From contig JAGPUU010000205.1 of the NCBI GenBank assembly GCA_018067325.1, positions 1 to 5,317 on the forward strand: a stretch of DNA of 5,317 bases, given 5' to 3'. Position numbers and translations under genes: made by a program. The DNA comes from Amphritea sp. (GTDB taxonomy: Bacteria > Pseudomonadota > Gammaproteobacteria > Pseudomonadales > Balneatricaceae). Below the pieces are notes generated by a model. The model made no database searches. It was not told the origin of the DNA and saw only the letters and a program-made list of their open reading frames with translations. Below, one piece after another: positions 1 to 5,317 of the stretch (its first letter is position 1; the number at the start of each line of letters is the position of its first letter).

Positions 1-265
1 GCTGTCCATAGACACCTTTGAAGCTCAAAGTATGGCCCAGGCAGGAGGCCACCGCATCGCAGTCTGTTACCAATTGGGCTAAATCGGTATCGCTCATCTC
101 TGTGATACTGGCCTGAGTGATGCTCAGGCCAGGATGGTTTCTGATAGCCTCTGGCAGATTCGCGTCTGAACGGACGATAATTCTTACCGACTCACCTCGA
201 TTAAGTAGTTGCTCAACTAGCAATCGACCGGTTTCGCCACTTGCACCTACAACGAGTGTTGTCAT
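1..265 (-). CDS. NAD(P)-binding atypical SDR / NmrA-like protein, 3' end cut by window edge
   Basis: Only the first 88 codons are present; the gene continues past position 1. The protein starts MTTLVVGASGETGR, a beta strand followed by the glycine-rich dinucleotide loop (G7-A-S-G10-E-T-G13-R), then a helix and a second strand ending RIIVRS. The Arg at about 32 is typical of NADP(H)-preferring members. A later strand, CDAVASCLGH (residues 69-78), matches the position where these Rossmann proteins contact the cofactor. This pattern fits atypical SDRs of the NAD(P)H-binding/NmrA type, which act as reductases, epimerases or redox sensors; the substrate cannot be inferred. The ATG at 265-263 is chosen because it lies directly before the first beta strand. 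The upstream Shine-Dalgarno is weak (CGGGA, read on the minus strand). It is divergent from folX. It is not FolM, whose glycine motif is of the classical SDR type. Confidence 0.85.
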   Translation of the reverse strand, partial: MTTLVVGASGETGRLLVEQLLNRGESVRIIVRSDANLPEAIRNHPGLSITQASITEMSDTDLAQLVTDCDAVASCLGHTLSFKGVYGQ

Positions 266-287
266 ACGGTTATCCCGGTAAGGCTAA

Positions 288-308
288 TTTGAATGAATCT
301 CATTTAAA
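288..308. repeat. 21-bp imperfect dyad, candidate operator
   Basis: TTTGAATGA (288-296) and TCATTTAAA (300-308) are inverted copies that match at 8 of 9 positions, separated by 3 bases. The single mismatch (G291 against T305) would be a wobble pair in RNA. The size and the short centre fit a homodimeric regulator site between divergent genes. No regulator gene is present in the window, and AT-rich sequence produces such dyads by chance, so function is uncertain. Confidence 0.35.
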
Positions 309-323
309 GTATTATGCACGAGT

Positions 324-352
324 TTGATGACCGTCCGATATGCTTTTATTGT
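324..352 (+). promoter_or_regulatory. Possible weak sigma-70 promoter for folX
   Basis: TTGATG (324-329) and TATTGT (347-352) each match 4 of 6 consensus positions and are spaced by exactly 17 bases, pointing towards folX about 70 bases upstream of its ATG. Other AT-rich hexamers in the same spacer, such as TATTAT at 310-315, could serve as well, so this is only a candidate. Confidence 0.25.
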
Positions 353-425
353 AAGCGATGTTCTGACGGCTTCTTCTGATAAACTACAAAAATAACTGAG
401 CCACAAAAACATAAAAGGACTGCCA

Positions 426-803
426 ATGCCGAGTGTCAGTAATGCCATAATCCGTATCACTAATCTTCGTCTGCGTACGTATATTGGGTTTAACCCGGAA
501 GAGCGGGAGAAGCTGCAAGATGTGGTGATCAACATCGAGATTCACTACCCGGCGGAGAAAGCGGCTATTACCGATGATGTGGAGAAGGCGCTGAACTATA
601 AAGTGGTGTGTAAAGAGATTATCCAGCATGTGGAGGAGGGGCATTTCTTACTGCTGGAAAAATTGGTAGGCGATGTATTGGATATTGCCACTGCGCATCC
701 CTGGGTCAGCTTTGCGAGTGTGACGATTGATAAGCCTCACGCATTGCGCTTTGCCGACTCGGTATCACTGACCTTAGAAAAACATTGCTGCCAGGATCAC
801 TGA
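426..803 (+). CDS. folX: Dihydroneopterin triphosphate 2'-epimerase
   Basis: The 125-residue product belongs to the FolB/FolX tunnelling-fold (T-fold) family. FolX epimerises 7,8-dihydroneopterin triphosphate to the dihydromonapterin form in the cytoplasm, feeding tetrahydromonapterin synthesis. It follows the E. coli FolX pattern (recalled, not aligned) almost throughout: NLRLRTYIG (13-21), IHYPAEKA (39-46), ALNY (55-58), IIQHVE (65-70), LLEKL (76-80), DVLDIA (83-88) and [14 protein letters not shown] (101-114). Glu78 and Lys103 occupy the places of the family's conserved active-site Glu and Lys. Length is close to the E. coli protein (about 120 residues). The ATG has a good AAAAGGA site at 413-419 with 6 bases of spacing. 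FolB (aldolase) is the alternative, but the [10 protein letters not shown] segment and the long NLRLRT match favour FolX. It stands alone on the plus strand and converges on the NRDE gene. Confidence 0.95.
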   Translation: MPSVSNAIIRITNLRLRTYIGFNPEEREKLQDVVINIEIHYPAEKAAITDDVEKALNYKVVCKEIIQHVEEGHFLLLEKLVGDVLDIATAHPWVSFASVTIDKPHALRFADSVSLTLEKHCCQDH

Positions 804-828
804 GGTATAGCAACGCGTATATAGCTAC

Positions 829-861
829 AGAGGAGGTCAGAGCTCTAGGCTGACGGCCTCT
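829..861. terminator. Bipartite hairpin at the convergent junction, possible bidirectional terminator
   Basis: AGAGG (829-833) pairs with CCTCT (857-861) and GTCAG (836-840) pairs with CTGAC (850-854). The two 5-bp stems are separated by a symmetrical 2x2 internal mismatch (AG/GG) and closed by a 9-base loop. It lies 25 bases after the folX stop and overlaps the last codons of the convergent NRDE gene. No T-run follows on either strand, so it is not a canonical intrinsic terminator. It could instead be a 3'-end stabilising or attenuating hairpin. Confidence 0.35.
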
Positions 862-1685
862 TGCTGATAAGATGTGATCGGGTTGAAACTGGTTTGTGCT
901 CGGTACAGGCAGCTTTGGTTTGCGGTCTCTCTTAGTGCCTCAATACCTGTTATGTGGTGTGCACAGGGTGAGCCATCCAGATAGCTAAAGGTAGCTTTTT
1001 CATCGGTCACCTGGATGTGACTGAAACTGACTGTCTTCGCATCATCCCGGTGCATGCAAACCGACAGCTCTCCCTGAATTGTCAGGCCATTTTCTTCGCG
1101 CTGATATTTATCCGACAGACTATGTTTGCCTGTCTGATTAATAGGCTGATGGCTTTGATGGAAAGCCAGCAACTGATCGGCATCGGGTGCTTGGCCTAAG
1201 AAGGCGAAGTTGTTCTGACGGGCTGTATATACAGAATCAAAGGCAACCGACGAGGACGTCATCGGGCTTTTAATGCTGAGTGTTTCCAGTGTCTTACCAT
1301 CCCATTGAAAGCCCTGGGGCTGCTGATCTAATGCAAATGTTAGCAGGGTGAATGGGGCGTACTGATGCAGATTGATTTCACTCAGTTCAGTAGCGATTTT
1401 AGATTGTGCTGATAAGCCCGATAGAGACTTGAGTAACTGCCCACGGCTTTTTAATAGGCCTTCTGGCATCTTTCCCTGATAGAAGTTCAGCAGACACAAA
1501 CTCAGGCCATGATCATTCACCGAGATCCAGCTGCCACCGCCATCGGGGTCGACCGGCATTAATACTTTGCTGTCTTGTTTCTGAAATGCTTGGGGTGCCA
1601 GCGCTCGGCTGCGACTGCGTTGTTCATCACGATTGAAGAATAACTGATAACCATCAACATCAACTAACCAACTTACTGTGCACAT
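837..1685 (-). CDS. NRDE (TANGO2-like) family protein
   Basis: The 282-residue protein starts MCTVSW and carries the family's signature FFNRDE (NRDE at 18-21), followed by DPDGGGSWISVNDHG (46-60), the second conserved block of the family. A later block, SVCMHRDDAKTVSF (208-221), is also a conserved-looking segment. The length is normal. The bacterial function is unknown. Eukaryotic TANGO2/HRG-9 has been linked to Golgi organisation and haem trafficking, and the fold has been compared with Ntn hydrolases, in which Cys2 would become the N-terminal nucleophile after Met removal; that activity is inference here. There is no signal peptide, so it is cytoplasmic. The ATG has a clear AAGGAA site at 1698-1693 with 7 bases of spacing, 18 bases after the DinB-family stop. 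It is the last gene of the operon and ends against folX. Confidence 0.92.
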   Translation of the reverse strand: MCTVSWLVDVDGYQLFFNRDEQRSRSRALAPQAFQKQDSKVLMPVDPDGGGSWISVNDHGLSLCLLNFYQGKMPEGLLKSRGQLLKSLSGLSAQSKIATELSEINLHQYAPFTLLTFALDQQPQGFQWDGKTLETLSIKSPMTSSSVAFDSVYTARQNNFAFLGQAPDADQLLAFHQSHQPINQTGKHSLSDKYQREENGLTIQGELSVCMHRDDAKTVSFSHIQVTDEKATFSYLDGSPCAHHITGIEALRETANQSCLYRAQTSFNPITSYQQEAVSLEL

Positions 1686-1703
1686 GCGGCAATTCCTTAG
1701 AGC

Positions 1704-2264
1704 TTATGCCGGCAGTGCGGACTGTTCAGGTTGTGCAGAAGTTTCCGCTTCTGCAGCTAACGAACGCAGATAAGTGGCGGTAGCGGGAGCTGTACCGTAC
1801 TGAGCATTAACCTGGCAACCTAACACTTTTGCGATAGTGGCCATGAGCGCCAGATGATGAATCGCATGGGTTGATGCAAATGCCAGTTCTCGGCCAAAAG
1901 ACGATGTGAACTGAACGCTGAACTCTTCATCAATATCCACTTCAGTGAGTATTGAAACGCTACGCTGAAGGTCAGCAGCATTTAAGCTGGTCAGCCACTG
2001 CCGCACACTTTGTAATGCATCAATGCCTTCCTGCTGTATGGTTTCCAGTGGGATACCACGCTGGCGAACGTCGTAGTTAATTACCGGCGCATCGCTGTTC
2101 TGAATCAGGGCCTGAAACATATCGAGGATATGACGCAGGTGTTGACCAATGCTGCTGTCAAACAGCGGCTTGTGGCTTGCCTGATAGGTTGCAGCATCAA
2201 GGCCGCTGATAAAATCCTGCAGTTGATCCAGGATATTCACAGTACTGCTGATCATTTTGTCCAT
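1704..2264 (-). CDS. DinB/YfiT-superfamily protein
   Basis: The 186-residue, mostly helical protein matches the DinB four-helix-bundle family. It has IGQHLRHILDMF (39-50) on one helix and STHAIHHLALM (131-141) on a later one. His45 with His133 and His137 would form the family's three-His metal site (usually Zn, Ni or Fe); His42 and His136 are additional histidines nearby. Known members include thiol-dependent S-transferases (BstA with bacillithiol, mycothiol-dependent enzymes) and the DinB domains of EgtB/OvoA-type sulfoxide synthases; many members have no known role. The last 20 or so residues are Ala/Glu/Gln-rich and probably disordered. The ATG lies one base after the stop of the membrane-protein gene with no strong Shine-Dalgarno, which suggests translational coupling. 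It is unrelated to DNA polymerase IV, which shares the name DinB. The substrate is unknown. Confidence 0.85.
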   Translation of the reverse strand: MDKMISSTVNILDQLQDFISGLDAATYQASHKPLFDSSIGQHLRHILDMFQALIQNSDAPVINYDVRQRGIPLETIQQEGIDALQSVRQWLTSLNAADLQRSVSILTEVDIDEEFSVQFTSSFGRELAFASTHAIHHLALMATIAKVLGCQVNAQYGTAPATATYLRSLAAEAETSAQPEQSALPA

Positions 2265-2265
2265 G

Positions 2266-3624
2266 CTAATTTTCCGTCTTACTAAACTGTAAATTCTGGG
2301 TTGGTGCTGTTACTGAACTAATGGTGTTTTCTTCAGTGACTGATCTACTTGCGGCTTCTTTAGGCACGCTGTAGACCAGGTATATCAATGCGATAGGTGT
2401 GAGTATCAGGTAGGTTGATGCCAGCGCTGATTGAACATCTTCAAAGTAAGATGCTAGCAGGGCGATCAGACTGAAAAAAATCACGATGCCGGTTTGTGAC
2501 AGATAGCTTTTCGCCAGTAGGTAATTGAGTGGGCGAAGCTGTCGGGCGTTGTCGAAGAAACGTTTGTTAAAGCTTAACCGGAAGAAAGTGGTCAGGAAGG
2601 CGATGACCAAAATCGCTGGGTAGACCCAGTAGTCAGGCAGGCTGGTATCCAGCATGCTGCGCAGTAACCAGGAAACAGCATAGAAGACTACGGCAACGAC
2701 ATAGACTTTGTTAGGGTCTATCGCATCAATTCGGTTCTTCAGTAGGAAGAATATAACCGACAAGAGCACCGTCAGTAGCACGACGATAAGGCCTAACTGC
2801 TTAATATTTTCCTGGGTGATGTAATACAGGGAGATGATCCAGAAATAACTCTCCAGAAACAGAAACACGCCATCGAGATAAAAAACGACCGCTGAGTTAT
2901 GTTTATCTTTGAACTTAAAAATAGACTGGCAGTTGTCTGGGTTCTGATCATTACGGTCTGCTGTATCAGATGCCGTTAAGTCATGTTTTCTGCTGAGTGA
3001 TCTGTTTAATGTCCCGTTGATTGTCGCGAACGTTGCATTATTACTGGCGCGTAAAAACCACAGCATAGCGCTGACAGAAATAGCGGTGCTGAGTATCAGT
3101 AATTGAAATTCGTACCCGGCTCCGAGCAAGAATGCGCTAATAAGAATGCCCAGCTTCAACAATATTACGACGACGATCTGGAAGTTACCAAAGTGGCGGC
3201 CGGTTTGATGGTTTGCTGATGGCTGCCCGTGGGTTTCAGTGTCGGATGGCTGAACAGGGTCGGAGGTCATGGTGCTGAATAACACCCGCTGGGTGGTCCA
3301 GTAGAAACAGTTGTATGCGCCATTCAGCAGCGCGGCTACAACCAGTAACAGAATACCGTCCGTATACAGCAGTGCTGCAACCAGGCTGATCTCGGTCATG
3401 AAAGAGGTTGCGGTAATTAGTCGCCAGTTCGCTTTTTGATAGACCTTTTCCCAGAGTTTGAGTGAAAAAATAAAACTCAGGCCGGTTAATGCGATAAACA
3501 GTGCGATAGCCTCTATCGAGTTACCCCGCTGTAACAGCAACACCGGTATAAAGAACGGCAACAGGCCGATTAGCAGGGAGTGTGCCCCGGCAAACTGGAA
3601 GAAATTACGCGCGATACTGTTCAT
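2266..3624 (-). CDS. MFS-like multi-pass membrane transporter
   Basis: The 452-residue protein shows about 12 hydrophobic segments, at roughly 12-32, 38-57, 69-87, 90-110, 147-166, 172-191, 246-268, 275-295, 305-324, 332-350, 374-393 and 400-420. They split 6+6 around a hydrophilic central loop (192-243), the plan of a Major Facilitator Superfamily transporter. A further hydrophilic stretch at about 118-146 separates segments 4 and 5. The C-terminal 30 residues are polar and look cytoplasmic. No family-specific substrate motif is recognised, so direction and cargo are open; the neighbouring ligases suggest export or uptake of their product or substrate. The start overlaps the preceding stop in a TGATG arrangement sharing one base, with no strong Shine-Dalgarno, which points to translational coupling. 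A flippase-like or other 12-TM carrier family cannot be excluded. Confidence 0.75.
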   Translation of the reverse strand: MNSIARNFFQFAGAHSLLIGLLPFFIPVLLLQRGNSIEAIALFIALTGLSFIFSLKLWEKVYQKANWRLITATSFMTEISLVAALLYTDGILLLVVAALLNGAYNCFYWTTQRVLFSTMTSDPVQPSDTETHGQPSANHQTGRHFGNFQIVVVILLKLGILISAFLLGAGYEFQLLILSTAISVSAMLWFLRASNNATFATINGTLNRSLSRKHDLTASDTADRNDQNPDNCQSIFKFKDKHNSAVVFYLDGVFLFLESYFWIISLYYITQENIKQLGLIVVLLTVLLSVIFFLLKNRIDAIDPNKVYVVAVVFYAVSWLLRSMLDTSLPDYWVYPAILVIAFLTTFFRLSFNKRFFDNARQLRPLNYLLAKSYLSQTGIVIFFSLIALLASYFEDVQSALASTYLILTPIALIYLVYSVPKEAASRSVTEENTISSVTAPTQNLQFSKTEN

Positions 3625-4532
3625 CAGTAGGTATCTGCGTTACTGATGTCGAGTTGGTCAAGCTTTTGAAAATAGGGTGCTAAGTCCTCTTTTTCACCAA
3701 AGCGTGGGTAGTCATGCATCTTTAGATAAGGACGGGAGTTAACTTCGAGAAAGATACACTTCTGATCTTTATATGAATGCTCGATCCCTTTTTCAAAAAT
3801 GACGTCGATACCCAGAATGTTAGCGTCGAACATCTCCAGCACATCGAGAAATAGCTGTTTGTTGTCTTCAGGAATAGTACTTTTATCCACTGTTCTGACG
3901 GTGCCGCCAGGCGCCAGTGATATACGGTAGAACAGGGTGATTACATCGCCTGCAGCGGGGACAGAATCCATGCTAAGGTTCTGCTTTTTCAGAAAGTTAA
4001 TCGTCTGTTCGTTCTTCTGAATCGGGTAGATAGTCGGATACAGCTTCATCGCTGTGCGTACCGCATTCTCTTCATCAATCAGCGCGCTGATGCTTTGTGT
4101 GCCATCGCCGGTTACCGTTGGTGGGTAACGTTCGATGACAGACATCAATTCGCCTTTAATGGCGACAACCCGATAGTTGCAGCCCTTCAGATATTGTTCT
4201 ACTACCGTTGTCGGCCACCAGATCTTAGCCAGGAAGATCGCTTTCCACAGTTCGCGGTAATTATTGATCGGGAAGTAACTGCCACGGGAATAGCCGCTCA
4301 CGTTAGGCTTAATTACTAATGGAAAACCGTATTGCTTAGCAAAACTGTGGGCTTTGAATGGGTTAAAAAAAATCAGCCCTTTGGCGTGGGGAACATTACC
4401 CTGATCAAACACGGCCCGCGCCTGCTCTTTAGAGCGACAACTCTTCCTGACTTCAAGGTTGTTATAGCTGCTACAGCCGTTCATATACTTCTGGCTGATC
4501 CAGCTGTAGACCGCTTTTTTAATTGCTTGCAT
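3624..4532 (-). CDS. ATP-grasp ligase resembling the cyanophycin synthetase / GshF ATP-grasp module
   Basis: The 302-residue cytoplasmic protein is a single ATP-grasp domain with a short N-terminal region. Visible motifs are PLVIKPN (71-77, ATP-binding Lys75) with the flexible loop SGYSRGS (79-85), the hinge VVEQYLKG (110-117), VVAIKGELMSVIER (122-135) leading to PPTVTGDGT (137-145), PAAGDV (192-197), LAPGGT (206-211), NILGIDVIFE (238-247) and the metal-binding LEVNSRP (262-268) followed by KMHDYP (271-276). GDGT-type blocks and an ExN...MH ending are shared with CphA and with the ligase half of GshF (recalled patterns). Such enzymes form amide bonds through acyl phosphates. Unlike CphA it lacks a Mur-ligase domain, and unlike GshF it lacks the gamma-glutamylcysteine synthetase half. 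An in-frame TTG at 4535-4533 would add one residue; ATG at 4532-4530 is preferred because it lies 8 bases from TAAGGA. The substrates are unknown. Confidence 0.87.
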   Translation of the reverse strand: MQAIKKAVYSWISQKYMNGCSSYNNLEVRKSCRSKEQARAVFDQGNVPHAKGLIFFNPFKAHSFAKQYGFPLVIKPNVSGYSRGSYFPINNYRELWKAIFLAKIWWPTTVVEQYLKGCNYRVVAIKGELMSVIERYPPTVTGDGTQSISALIDEENAVRTAMKLYPTIYPIQKNEQTINFLKKQNLSMDSVPAAGDVITLFYRISLAPGGTVRTVDKSTIPEDNKQLFLDVLEMFDANILGIDVIFEKGIEHSYKDQKCIFLEVNSRPYLKMHDYPRFGEKEDLAPYFQKLDQLDISNADTY

Positions 4533-4540
4533 CAAATGTG

Positions 4541-4546
4541 TCCTTA
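4541..4546 (-). promoter_or_regulatory. Shine-Dalgarno site that decides the start of the second ATP-grasp gene
   Basis: TAAGGA, read on the minus strand, overlaps the TAA stop of the upstream ATP-grasp gene (4546-4544). It is 8 bases from ATG at 4532 and 5 from the in-frame TTG at 4535. The better spacing and the better codon both favour the ATG. The overlap suggests that ribosomes ending on the first gene reinitiate on the second. Confidence 0.6.
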
Positions 4547-5317
4547 ATCAGTACGGTTGGTGCGCCGGATAAAAGCGAGCTTTTTAAAAAATATAACCGG
4601 TTCTTTTTTAATACTTGGCAACGTTTTAGTGTTTTTAGCCAATAACCAGGTGCATTTCAGAGCGGTTTTGTACTTGTTACGGGTGCTGGTGTTTGAGGTC
4701 AATAATACCAATGGCATTGGCAGGAACAGGTTGATCTCAATCACTTTAAAATCACCGGCGATCAGTTGTTCTACTGAATCAGCGCGTACGCCTACCCGGG
4801 ATATTCTGAAGCGGCCTATCGCTTTGATATAACCCCAGAGCTGATCAAGTTGTTCCTGGTTCAGCGTCGGGGTGATATCCATATACTCAGTTTGCTGGTT
4901 GTAGATACCATTTATCGGGTAATCATCAGCGCTGTGATTGATTACTTGAGTCACCGATAGCATGCTGTGACGATCAGCTGACTGGTCACAGGGAATGGCA
5001 AAAACTTCAAACTCAATTTTACCTTTAGCCGCTTCCTGAATCAGATACTGCATCGGCTGTTTGGTATCACGCTGAGCGCGTATATTGGCTAACTCTTCCG
5101 CATTATCAGCTCGTAGTATGCCTTGCGAGTTTTGTCCCCATTCAGGTTTAACAAAAAGAGGATAAGACTCAGCTGTAATGTTCGGGCTGTCTGTAGCCTC
5201 TGTTGCCGGCTTATCTATCCACTGAGATAAGCGCCACTTTTCTGGAATCAGGTCATTTATATCCTGCTTGGAATAGAGTCCTTTAACTTTATTGAAATAG
5301 TCAGCATTGAGCTGAAA
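4544..5317 (-). CDS. ATP-grasp domain protein, 5' end cut by window edge
   Basis: The frame stays open from the TAA at 4546-4544 to the right edge, giving 257 residues without a start codon in view. Residue numbers here count from the edge. Motifs: YPLFVKPEWGQNSQG (52-66) contains the ATP-binding Lys57 and the glycine loop, YLIQEAAKGKIEFEVF (91-106) is the hinge and following strand, and RVGVRADS (174-181) then DFKVIEIN (189-196) carries the Mg-binding ExN pair (Glu194, Asn196). This is the order seen in D-Ala-D-Ala-ligase-like enzymes. The internal ATG at 5053 is not the start, because it would remove Lys57. The last 50 residues have 13 Lys/Arg against 2 acidic residues, an unusual basic tail after the catalytic core. 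It sits 11 bases before the second ATP-grasp gene. It is a carboxylate-amine ligase by family; substrates cannot be read. Confidence 0.82.
   Translation of the reverse strand, partial: FQLNADYFNKVKGLYSKQDINDLIPEKWRLSQWIDKPATEATDSPNITAESYPLFVKPEWGQNSQGILRADNAEELANIRAQRDTKQPMQYLIQEAAKGKIEFEVFAIPCDQSADRHSMLSVTQVINHSADDYPINGIYNQQTEYMDITPTLNQEQLDQLWGYIKAIGRFRISRVGVRADSVEQLIAGDFKVIEINLFLPMPLVLLTSNTSTRNKYKTALKCTWLLAKNTKTLPSIKKEPVIFFKKLAFIRRTNRTD

Larger units (their letters stand above)
266..425. promoter_or_regulatory. Divergent intergenic region between the SDR gene and folX
   Basis: This 160-base, AT-rich gap separates two divergently transcribed genes, so it must hold the 5' signals of both unless one is read from further away. 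It contains the dyad at 288-308 and a weak promoter-like pair at 324-352. An open frame antisense to folX extends into it, but nothing supports that frame as a gene. Shared control of the two genes is possible but is inferred from arrangement only. Confidence 0.6.
837..5317 (-). other. Predicted five-gene operon (extends beyond the right edge)
   Basis: Five minus-strand genes follow each other with gaps of 11, -1, 1 and 18 bases and no room for internal promoters or terminators. The order is ATP-grasp (partial), CphA/GshF-like ATP-grasp, MFS-like membrane protein, DinB-family protein, NRDE-family protein. The first promoter is not in the window. The end is probably the convergent junction near 829-861. 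Co-transcription is inferred from spacing and strand only. Confidence 0.8.

Noticed and set aside
1..265. SDR gene as FolM (dihydromonapterin reductase), suggested by its position beside folX
   Set aside because: The glycine motif GASGETGR and early strand layout are of the atypical NmrA-like type, not the classical SDR type of FolM.
284..644. Two minus-strand open frames antisense to folX and its upstream spacer
   Set aside because: They lie opposite a clearly recognised folX, have no convincing ribosome site, and their products (runs such as VRRRRLVIR) resemble no family I know.
426..803. folX as folB (dihydroneopterin aldolase)
   Set aside because: The whole-length pattern, including NLRLRTYIG and [10 protein letters not shown], follows E. 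coli FolX more closely than FolB.
806..825. Short direct repeat TATAGC in the folX/NRDE junction
   Set aside because: Six-base repeats in AT-rich sequence are expected by chance, and no insertion or target-site structure accompanies it.
1017..1199. 60-residue plus-strand frame inside the NRDE gene
   Set aside because: It is a shadow of a well-supported minus-strand gene with no family resemblance.
1704..2264. DinB-family gene as a translesion DNA polymerase
   Set aside because: The shared name is historical; this protein is a small His-triad helical bundle with no polymerase motifs.
3458..3646. 62-residue plus-strand frame over the start of the membrane-protein gene
   Set aside because: It is antisense to the conserved first segments and the coupled start of the carrier; no motif is visible.
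3624..4532. Second ATP-grasp as a full cyanophycin synthetase or bifunctional glutathione synthetase
   Set aside because: At 302 residues it contains only the ATP-grasp part; no Mur-ligase-like or GshA-like domain is present.
4095..4832. Three plus-strand frames (4095-4319, 4332-4547, 4557-4832) opposite the ATP-grasp genes
   Set aside because: The minus strand carries complete ATP-grasp motifs in this stretch; the plus-strand products show no recognisable domain.

Overview
The window looks like the chromosome of a marine-type gammaproteobacterium of intermediate GC. The folX product closely follows the E. coli FolX pattern, gene spacing is tight, and Shine-Dalgarno sites are of the AAGGA type. 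An Oceanospirillales-like host is a reasonable guess, but the window holds no phylogenetic marker that fixes the genus. No mobile element, tRNA, rRNA or CRISPR array is visible.

Layout. Positions 1-265 (minus) hold the start of an NAD(P)-binding, NmrA-like SDR-family gene that runs off the left edge. A 160-base divergent spacer (266-425) contains a near-perfect 21-bp dyad and a possible weak promoter. folX (426-803, plus) encodes dihydroneopterin triphosphate 2'-epimerase of the pterin/monapterin pathway. It converges on the rest of the window across a short junction (804-836). A bipartite hairpin at 829-861 overlaps that junction and may act as a bidirectional terminator.

Everything from the right edge down to 837 is one minus-strand, tightly packed cluster of five genes, read in this order: a 5'-truncated ATP-grasp ligase-like protein (4544-5317), a stand-alone ATP-grasp enzyme resembling the ligase module of cyanophycin synthetase and GshF (3624-4532), a 12-TM MFS-like membrane protein (2266-3624), a DinB/YfiT-superfamily protein with a full His triad (1704-2264) and an NRDE/TANGO2-family protein with Cys at position 2 (837-1685). 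Gaps are 11, -1, 1 and 18 bases, so this is very probably a single operon whose promoter lies outside the window.

How it may work together (inference). Two different ATP-dependent carboxylate-amine/thiol ligases, a transporter, a metal-dependent DinB enzyme and a possible Ntn-type amidohydrolase have the composition of a small pathway that builds and moves an amide-bonded or peptide-like metabolite. The product cannot be read from sequence, and I do not recognise this five-gene set as a named system. It is the most interesting object in the window.
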